From positions 62,001 through 126,000 of the forward strand of contig NZ_JBDJAF010000002.1 in assembly GCF_039652555.1 (NCBI RefSeq): a stretch of DNA of 64,000 nucleotides, written 5' to 3'. The notes under the pieces are model-generated. The model had not been told where the DNA came from, made no database searches, and was given only the letters and a program-made list of their open reading frames with translations. Source of the DNA: Parafrigoribacterium mesophilum. GTDB taxonomy: Bacteria > Actinomycetota > Actinomycetes > Actinomycetales > Microbacteriaceae. A program made the translations under genes and the position numbers. The stretch's first letter is position 1, and every line of letters begins with the position of its first letter. Of the stretch, positions 58,381-64,000 are shown piece after piece.

Positions 58381-58974
58381 GTGCTCTCTGTCGTCGTGCT
58401 CATCTCCGGCGGCGGCTCGAACCTCGAAGCACTGCTCCAGCGCGCCGAAGTCGACGGTTTTCCGGCTCGCATCGTCGCGGTCGGTGCCGACCGCCAGGCG
58501 AGCGGACTCGCGCACGCAACCTCACGCGGCATCCCCACCTTTGTCTGCGCCACGGCCGACTACCCGGACCGCGCATCCTGGGGCGACGCGCTGCTGGACC
58601 AAGTGCAGCACTGGGAGGCGGACCTGGTCATCCTCAGCGGCTTCATGCGGTTGCTGCCGCCGCGTGTGGTCGCGGCGCTGTCGCCTCACCTGATCAACAC
58701 GCATCCTGCCTTCCTGCCCGAGTTCCCTGGCGCGCATGCGGTGCGGGATGCGCTCACTGCGGGTGTAGAAGCCACGGGAGCTAGCGTCATCGTCGTCGAC
58801 AACGGAGTCGACAGCGGACCGATCGTCGCAAGACGCAGGGTGCCGGTCCTCCGGGACGATACCGAAGCTGTGCTGCACGACCGCATCAAACTCGTCGAGC
58901 GGGAGCTGCTCGCGCAGAGCGTGCTCGGCATCGCCACCGGAACCATCGATCTCAAGGAGCTCGTTCGCGCATGA
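58381..58974 (+). CDS. purN: Phosphoribosylglycinamide formyltransferase
   Basis: Third step of purine synthesis: transfers a formyl group from 10-formyl-THF to GAR. 197 residues. N-terminal VVVLISGGGSNLEALLQ (phosphate loop), LVILSGFMRLLPPRVV, INTHPAFLPEFPGAHAVRDAL with catalytic Asn and His, and VDSGPIVARRRVPV with the catalytic Asp. ATGA overlap with purH. Confidence 0.96.
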   Translation: MLSVVVLISGGGSNLEALLQRAEVDGFPARIVAVGADRQASGLAHATSRGIPTFVCATADYPDRASWGDALLDQVQHWEADLVILSGFMRLLPPRVVAALSPHLINTHPAFLPEFPGAHAVRDALTAGVEATGASVIVVDNGVDSGPIVARRRVPVLRDDTEAVLHDRIKLVERELLAQSVLGIATGTIDLKELVRA

Positions 58975-60545
58975 CCGCTACTTCCACCTCCGAGCGTCGC
59001 GACCGCGACATCATCCCGATCCGCCGGGCCATCGTCTCCGTCTACGACAAGACCGGCCTCACCGAGCTGGCCGCGGCGCTGGTCGCCGCAGGGGTCGAGA
59101 TCGTCTCCACGGGGTCGACCGCCGCCCGCATCCGCGACGCCGGACATCCGGTGACCGACGTGTCCAACATCACCGGATTCCCGGAGTCGCTGGACGGCCG
59201 GGTGAAGACCCTGCACCCGTCGGTGCACGCCGGCATCCTGGCCGACCTGCGCCTGGCCAGCCACGAGGCGCAACTTGCCGAGCTCGGGATCACCCCGTTC
59301 GAACTGGTGGTCAGCAACCTGTATCCGTTCGCCGAGACCGTCGCATCCGGGGCCGCGCCGGACGCGATCATCGAGCAGATCGACATCGGAGGCCCGGCCA
59401 TGGTGCGCTCGGCCGCGAAGAACTTCGCCAACGTGGCGATCATCACCTCCCCGGAGTCCTATGCGGCGCTCATCGCCGCGGTGGCCGCCGGCGGCACGAG
59501 CCTGGCATTCCGCCGGGAACTGGCGACGCTGGCCTTCACGCACACCGCAAGATACGACACCGCCGTCTCCGAGTGGTTCACCTCCGGCACACCGGAGGAC
59601 GCGGAGGCCGGCTTCCCGAAGACCGTAGCGGCTCGCTATGACCTGGCGCACGAGCTGCGCTACGGCGAGAACGCCCACCAGGCGGCCGCCCTCTACCGCT
59701 GCGAGGGCGCCGGCATCGCGCAAGCCACTGTGCTGCACGGCAAAGAAATGTCTTACAACAATTACGTCGACGCGGATGCCGCCTTGCGCGCCGCCTTCGA
59801 ATTCGACGCTCCCGCCGTGGCCGTCGTCAAGCACGCCAACCCGTGCGGGATCGCGGTCGGCGCCGACATCGCTGACGCGCACGTCAAGGCGCACGCCTGC
59901 GACCCGGTCTCCGCGTTCGGCGGGGTCATCGCGGCCAATCGGCCGGTCACCCTGGCGATGGCGCAGACGGTGAAGGACATCTTCACCGAGGTTGTCGTGG
60001 CACCCGGCTTCGAGCCGGAGGCGCTGGAACTGCTCGCCCAGAAGAAGAACATCCGCCTGCTGCAGCTGCCCGCCGGCTACGCGCGCGAGCCGCGCGAGTT
60101 CAAGCAGATCTCCGGCGGCCTGCTCGTGCAGGAGCCGGACACTCATTTCGCGCCGGCGTCCCAGTGGACCATCGCGGCTGGGCAGCCGGTCGATGCCGCC
60201 ACCCTGGCGGACCTGGAATTCGCGTGGCGGGCGGTGCGTGCGGTGAAGTCCAACGCCATCCTGCTCGCGCACGACGGCGCCTCCGTCGGCGTCGGCATGG
60301 GGCAGGTCAACCGCGTCGATTCCTGCCACCTGGCCGTGACCCGCGCCGGCGACCGGGCGCACGGCAGCGTCGCCGCCTCGGATGCGTTCTTCCCGTTCGC
60401 CGACGGCCTGCAGGTGCTGCTGGATGCCGGCGTGCGCGCGGTGGTACAGCCCGGCGGTTCCATCCGTGACGAGGAGGTGATCGCCGCGGCGGCCGCCGCC
60501 GGAGTGACGATGTACCTCACCGGCGAGCGTCACTTCTACCACTGA
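58971..60545 (+). CDS. purH: Bifunctional AICAR transformylase/IMP cyclohydrolase
   Basis: Last two steps of IMP synthesis. 524 residues. N-terminal cyclohydrolase domain: RRAIVSVYDKTGLTELAAAL, VSTGSTAARI, GRVKTLHPSVHAGIL. C-terminal transformylase: RYGENAHQAAALY, LHGKEMSYNNYVDADAAL, VVKHANPCGIAVG, and the end GGSIRDEEVIAAAAAAGVTMYLTGERHFYH. IMP made here is the substrate of GuaB at the other end of the window. The stop codon lies in a short tandem repeat. Confidence 0.97.
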   Translation: MTATSTSERRDRDIIPIRRAIVSVYDKTGLTELAAALVAAGVEIVSTGSTAARIRDAGHPVTDVSNITGFPESLDGRVKTLHPSVHAGILADLRLASHEAQLAELGITPFELVVSNLYPFAETVASGAAPDAIIEQIDIGGPAMVRSAAKNFANVAIITSPESYAALIAAVAAGGTSLAFRRELATLAFTHTARYDTAVSEWFTSGTPEDAEAGFPKTVAARYDLAHELRYGENAHQAAALYRCEGAGIAQATVLHGKEMSYNNYVDADAALRAAFEFDAPAVAVVKHANPCGIAVGADIADAHVKAHACDPVSAFGGVIAANRPVTLAMAQTVKDIFTEVVVAPGFEPEALELLAQKKNIRLLQLPAGYAREPREFKQISGGLLVQEPDTHFAPASQWTIAAGQPVDAATLADLEFAWRAVRAVKSNAILLAHDGASVGVGMGQVNRVDSCHLAVTRAGDRAHGSVAASDAFFPFADGLQVLLDAGVRAVVQPGGSIRDEEVIAAAAAAGVTMYLTGERHFYH

Positions 60546-60587
60546 GCCCGCCACTACCACTGAGCCCGCCACTATCACTGAGCCGCC
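60541..60587. repeat. 18-bp tandem repeat across the purH stop codon
   Basis: ACTGAGCCCGCCACTACC is repeated 2.5 times from 60541. The purH TGA (60543-60545) is in the first unit, and each unit brings another TGA. Confidence 0.65.
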
Positions 60588-60650
60588 GCCGCTGCTCGAC
60601 CGGCCAAGGACCTTCGGTGGCGCGGGTCCGGGTACCCAGCCGGCATCCAA

Positions 60651-60656
60651 TAGTGT
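60651..60656 (+). promoter_or_regulatory. -10 box of the dimethylargininase-like gene
   Basis: TAGTGT followed by 7 nt and the ATG at 60664; no ribosome site apart from a weak GAGGA, so probably leaderless. Confidence 0.5.
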
Positions 60657-60663
60657 CGAGGAC

Positions 60664-61893
60664 ATGACTTCTTCCTCTGGAACCCTCCCGCTCGCGCGTC
60701 GCGTCACGGCCGCACTGCTGCCGGCCGCGACCGCCGCCGCCATCGCGCATGTGGCGACGGTACTGGCGTTCTTCGTCGCCGGCGGGGCGAACACCGAAAG
60801 CCTCAGGCAGGTCAGCGACTACTTCCTCGTCGCCACCCTGTTCGCCTTCATCCTGTTGGCCGTCGTCGCGGGCCTGGACGGCCTGCGACGCTGGTACATT
60901 GCCGTCCCGGCCGCGATTGTCGTGGCGGCCATCGCATCACTGTTGGGCACGGTAGTCACGCTGGTGACGAGCCAGACGCCGATCGACGCGACCACGATCG
61001 GCCCGGTGCTGGCCACACTGCTCGGCCCGAGCCTGGTCTATATCGTCGCGTTCACCGTGGCCGCCGCCACGATCGGCAGACGCGTGTGGTCCGCGCTCGC
61101 CGCAACCTCCGTGGAATCGGATGCGACCGGGACCGGTCGCGTGGCCCTGGTGCGCGCACCGGCGGCGAACCTGGCCGAGGGGCAGGTCACCCACATCGAG
61201 CGCACCCCGATCGACGCGGACCTCGCCGAGGATCAGTGGGACGGCTATCTGCAGGCCCTGGTCGACAACGGCTGGGAGCCGGTAGAGGTGACCGCGGCGC
61301 CGGCCATCCCCGACTCGGTCTTCATCGAGGACACCGTCGTGATGTTCGACGACACCGCCGTCATCACCAGCCCGGGAGCCGAATCACGTCGCGGCGAGAC
61401 CGCCGCAGTGGAGGACGCCGTGCGGGATCTCGGGCTGAGCATCCGCCGCATCGAACTGCCGGGCACCCTCGATGGCGGTGACGTGCTCAAGGTGGGTCGT
61501 ACCGTCTACGTGGGCCGTGGCGGCCGCACCAATGCCGAAGGAATCCGCCAACTGCGCGCCATCGTCACGCCGCTCGGGTTCACCGTGGTCGCTGTCCCCA
61601 CGACGAAAGTGCTGCACCTCAAGAGTGCGGTCACCGCGCTGCCCGACGGCACCGTGATCGGATACCCGCCCCTCGTGGACGACCCGGCCGTCTTCGACCG
61701 CTTCCTCGCCGTGCCAGAGGAGTCCGGAGCGCACGTGGTGGTGCTCGGTCCCGACACGGTGCTGATGGCGGCATCCGCCCCCAACAGCGCCGCGCTGATC
61801 GCCGACCTCGGCTACCGCGTCGTTCCGGTGGACATCAGCGAGTTCGAGAAGCTCGAGGGCTGCGTCACCTGCCTCTCGGTGCGGGTGCGCTGA
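60664..61893 (+). CDS. Membrane-anchored dimethylargininase-like protein (fusion)
   Basis: Protein of 409 residues in two parts. Residues about 1-145 hold four hydrophobic helices (AATAAAIAHVATVLAFFVAGG, DYFLVATLFAFILLAVVAGL, WYIAVPAAIVVAAIASLLGTVVTLV, LGPSLVYIVAFTVAAATIG). Residues about 155-409 form an amidinotransferase/DDAH domain: EDTVVMFDD, RRIELPGTLDGGDVLKVG, VLHLKSAVTALPDGTVIG (catalytic His) and GCVTCLSVRVR with the nucleophile Cys403. DDAH turns dimethylarginine into citrulline and dimethylamine. The soluble enzyme is usually about 260 residues; here it is tethered to the membrane. Confidence 0.87.
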   Translation: MTSSSGTLPLARRVTAALLPAATAAAIAHVATVLAFFVAGGANTESLRQVSDYFLVATLFAFILLAVVAGLDGLRRWYIAVPAAIVVAAIASLLGTVVTLVTSQTPIDATTIGPVLATLLGPSLVYIVAFTVAAATIGRRVWSALAATSVESDATGTGRVALVRAPAANLAEGQVTHIERTPIDADLAEDQWDGYLQALVDNGWEPVEVTAAPAIPDSVFIEDTVVMFDDTAVITSPGAESRRGETAAVEDAVRDLGLSIRRIELPGTLDGGDVLKVGRTVYVGRGGRTNAEGIRQLRAIVTPLGFTVVAVPTTKVLHLKSAVTALPDGTVIGYPPLVDDPAVFDRFLAVPEESGAHVVVLGPDTVLMAASAPNSAALIADLGYRVVPVDISEFEKLEGCVTCLSVRVR

Positions 61894-61951
61894 TTCGGAT
61901 GCGCTGATTCGACCGCGCCGATTTGGGTGCGCAAGTGTTGCGCAGAACCCG

Positions 61952-61980
61952 TTGACAGTGCGAAAACGACGTGCTTACCA
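61952..61980 (+). promoter_or_regulatory. Promoter of the sugar ABC operon
   Basis: TTGACA (61952-61957), a 17-bp spacer, TTACCA (61975-61980). The predicted leader is about 120 nt. Confidence 0.6.
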
Positions 61981-61990
61981 TGCACACCAG

Positions 61991-62000
61991 GTGCTAGCAC
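61991..62000. promoter_or_regulatory. LacI-type operator candidate
   Basis: GTGCTAGCAC is a perfect 10-bp palindrome 10 bp downstream of the -10, where a LacI-family repressor would block a sugar-uptake operon. Confidence 0.5.
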
Positions 62001-62110
62001 TACCGGCCAGACTTCAACGACCTGCGCAGCGGTAACACCCGAAGATGACGAGTCCAGGGACATCGGCGCTTCACGAGGTGTCTCATGACTCCTGATCAGG
62101 AGGTTGTGTG

Positions 62111-63196
62111 ATGGTCCTCGCAAACATGCGCCCGACGATGGCGCGCAACCCAGTCTCCAGGCGCGACTTGCTGCGCGGAGCCGGATTGTCCGGCCTTGCC
62201 GGCCTGTCCGCTGCGGCGCTGGCCGCCTGCACGACGAACGCCTCGACGGATTCGAAAGCCGGCGGCCCCGGCGACTTTCCCAGTACGCCCAAGTTCAAAT
62301 TCACCTTCGTCAATCATGTGACGACGAACACGTTCTTCCAGGCCACACAGTACGGGCTGGCCGATGCTGCGGCGCTGCTCGGGCTGCCGACACCGCAATG
62401 GACCGGATCCGAGTCCTCGAACGTCTCGCAAATGGTCACCGCGATGAACACCGCGATCACCGCAGGAGTGGACGGGATCGCGGTGGCACTCGTCGATGCG
62501 AAGGCGTTCGATGAGCCGACCTCCAAAGCACTGGACGCCGGCATCCCGGTGGTCTCCTACAACGCGGACGTGCCCACCAATCCGCGCCTGGCATACATCG
62601 GGCAGGATCTCTTTGCCTCCGGGGAGGCGATGGGTCAGAGGATCGCCACTTTGATGCCGGATGGCGGCGATGTCGCGATCTTCATAGCCACCCCCGGCTC
62701 ATTGAACATCCAGCCTCGTGCGGATGGCGCCGTCGCCGCCCTGAAGGCCACCGGAAAGTCGTACAACGTCAAGCAGATCGCGACCGGCGCGGACCAAAGC
62801 GGTGAGCAGACGGCCATCGATTCGTTCTACACCGGCAACAAGGATGTCAAGGGGCTGTTTGCCGTCGACGCGGGAAGCACCGCAGGGGTGGCGGCCGTGA
62901 TGACCAAGTACAAGCTCGCCGACAACGGGTTCCACGGCGGCGGTTTCGACCTGCTGACCACCACCGAGAACGCCATCCAGTCGGGCAACTTGGACTTCAC
63001 CATCGATCAATCGGCGTACCTGCAGGGGCTGCTCCCGACGCTCTACCTGTACATGTACAAACTGTCCGGCACCCTGGTCGCCCCACCGACCACGAACACC
63101 GGGTTGAAGTTCGTGGACAAGTCCAACGTCAGTCCGTATTTGAAGACGACGAACCGCTATGAGGGGAGCTCCACCAAGCAGCTGTACATCCACTGA
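62111..63196 (+). CDS. Sugar ABC transporter substrate-binding Tat lipoprotein (ribose/xylose type)
   Basis: Protein of 361 residues. Tat signal SRRDLLRGAGLSGLAGLSAAA ending in lipobox LAAC, then the peripla_BP_4 fold: FTFVNHVTTNTFFQATQYGLADAAALLG, TAGVDGIAVALVDAKAF, IPVVSYNADVP, and KGLFAVDAGSTAGVAAVM. AGGAGG lies 7 nt before the ATG. Such proteins bind pentoses, hexoses or myo-inositol; the ligand is not evident. First gene of an operon running off the right edge. Confidence 0.9.
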   Translation: MVLANMRPTMARNPVSRRDLLRGAGLSGLAGLSAAALAACTTNASTDSKAGGPGDFPSTPKFKFTFVNHVTTNTFFQATQYGLADAAALLGLPTPQWTGSESSNVSQMVTAMNTAITAGVDGIAVALVDAKAFDEPTSKALDAGIPVVSYNADVPTNPRLAYIGQDLFASGEAMGQRIATLMPDGGDVAIFIATPGSLNIQPRADGAVAALKATGKSYNVKQIATGADQSGEQTAIDSFYTGNKDVKGLFAVDAGSTAGVAAVMTKYKLADNGFHGGGFDLLTTTENAIQSGNLDFTIDQSAYLQGLLPTLYLYMYKLSGTLVAPPTTNTGLKFVDKSNVSPYLKTTNRYEGSSTKQLYIH

Positions 63197-63216
63197 ACAA
63201 GTGAAACGGTGACGAC

Positions 63217-64000
63217 ATGGCGGTGAGGGAAGCCGAACAGAAGGACTCGAGCCCGGTGACTCCACCGCGCTCCCGGAATGGGATGGGCATGGTCGGCACG
63301 CGGGTGCTCCGCGTGCGCGAGTTGTCAGTACTCGTGGTGGACATCGCCCTGATCGTGTACTTCGGGCTGGCGAATCCGGCCTTCTTCACGGCCGGGAACT
63401 TTCAGAACATCGCGAACTTCTTCAGCGCGGCGGCGCTGATCGCGGCAGGGGAGACGTACCTGCTGATCTGCGGCGAAATCGACCTCTCCGCGGGCATGAC
63501 GTTCGCGCTGGTGCCCGTGATCATGGTGACCCTGAACGGTGAGAACGGCGAGGGTCTGCCGCTGTGGCTGTGCCTGATCATCAGCCTGGCCATCGCCGTG
63601 GTCATCGGCGTGTTCAACGGGCTGGTGACCCAGTATCTGAGGTTGCCCTCCTTCATCACCACGCTCGGCACCCTGTACGTGCTGCACGGCATCTCGTTGA
63701 CCATAGCCGGCAGCACACCGCTGCCGGCACCGCAGGACGGCTTCATCCCCACCGTGTTCGGCGGGTGGATCTGGTCTGAGCTGATCTGGACGGTGGTGAT
63801 CGTGCTGGTCATGCAGGTGGTACTCACCCAGACCCGCTGGGGAGCGCACACCATTGCGACCGGGGCGAATCTCCTCGGTGCGGCCGAGGCCGGGATCAAG
63901 GTGCGGCAGATCAAGACTCGGGCCTTCGTCATCACGGCCGTGTTCGCCGGGCTGGCCGGCATCCTGGACGGAACGAACATCGCGAAGTCGTTCGACCCGA
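63217..64000 (+). CDS. Sugar ABC transporter permease (RbsC type), partial
   Basis: Truncated by the right edge after 261 codons. A 35-residue polar N-terminus is followed by membrane helices and family motifs: NPAFFTAGNFQNIANFFSAAALIAAGETYLLICGEIDLSAGMTFAL, VFNGLVTQYLRLPSFITTLGTL, GAHTIATGANLLGAAEAGIKV and the coupling region RAFVITAVFAGLAGILDG. It forms the channel for the sugar bound by the 62111 protein. The ATPase gene is expected to follow outside the window. Confidence 0.9.
   Translation, partial: MAVREAEQKDSSPVTPPRSRNGMGMVGTRVLRVRELSVLVVDIALIVYFGLANPAFFTAGNFQNIANFFSAAALIAAGETYLLICGEIDLSAGMTFALVPVIMVTLNGENGEGLPLWLCLIISLAIAVVIGVFNGLVTQYLRLPSFITTLGTLYVLHGISLTIAGSTPLPAPQDGFIPTVFGGWIWSELIWTVVIVLVMQVVLTQTRWGAHTIATGANLLGAAEAGIKVRQIKTRAFVITAVFAGLAGILDGTNIAKSFDP

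Noticed and set aside
58686..60794. Long open frame on the minus strand opposite purN/purH (702 codons)
   Set aside because: It is antisense to two certain purine genes, has low-complexity Arg/Gly/His/Val composition typical of GC-rich shadow frames and no recognisable domain.

Overview
The window is a high-GC chromosomal segment of an actinobacterium, most likely a member of the Microbacteriaceae. Supporting signs are guaB3 next to guaB, a sucC-sucD-DUF6350(perM)-purN-purH block, a mycothiol-type maleylpyruvate isomerase, Tat-lipoprotein solute-binding proteins, and many genes whose start codon lies 6-9 nt after a TANNNT -10 box (leaderless transcription). No rRNA, tRNA, CRISPR array, integrase or transposase was seen.

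Region by region: (1) 1-17.7 kb is mostly housekeeping: the 5' part of a LivH permease carrying an extra secreted domain, guaB, a PatB/MalY-type C-S lyase, guaB3, glpD, a SURF1 protein, a DUF3817 membrane protein, guaA (apparent ATT start), a frameshifted doxX, an alpha/beta hydrolase, a Bax-inhibitor-1 protein, two small membrane proteins, a glycerophosphodiester phosphodiesterase, pcrA and an MpaB/DUF2236 protein. (2) 17.8-51.6 kb is a dense catabolic island. It holds an SDR + MaoC + AMP-ligase + amidohydrolase set in two diverged copies (17.8-22.4 and 36.3-40.3 kb), a complete Liv-type ABC importer, two tail-to-tail aldehyde dehydrogenases, a haloacid-dehalogenase-like protein, two FAD-oxidoreductase/IlvD-Edd pairs (32.3-35.4 and 45.3-48.3 kb), a low-GC TauABC/SsuABC-type importer, a two-subunit aconitase X, a benzoylformate-decarboxylase-like enzyme, a broken acyl-CoA dehydrogenase, and five regulators (three MarR, one IclR, one PaaX). 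(3) 51.6-54.3 kb is a gentisate operon: gentisate dioxygenase, fumarylpyruvate hydrolase, maleylpyruvate isomerase. (4) 54.6-61.9 kb is core metabolism: sucCD, perM, purN, purH and a membrane-anchored dimethylargininase-like fusion. (5) 62.1-64.0 kb is the start of a ribose/xylose-type sugar ABC operon with a LacI-like operator.

How the island may work (inference): import of an organic acid; oxidation of a hydroxy group (FAD enzymes); dehydration (IlvD/Edd and aconitase X); decarboxylation of a 2-oxo acid to an aldehyde (ThDP enzyme); oxidation to a carboxylate (ALDH); CoA activation (AMP ligases); beta-oxidation-like hydration and dehydrogenation (MaoC, SDR). Gentisate ring cleavage and the TCA cycle (sucCD) lie next door. 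The substrate cannot be read from the sequence. I do not recognise the FAD-oxidoreductase/IlvD/AcnX/ThDP-decarboxylase grouping as a named pathway, and it is the best candidate here for an undescribed system.

Two places look like sequence or assembly trouble rather than biology: a G-rich then C-rich tract between perfect inverted repeats at 4081-4233, and a 10-G run beside a hairpin at 56870-56879.
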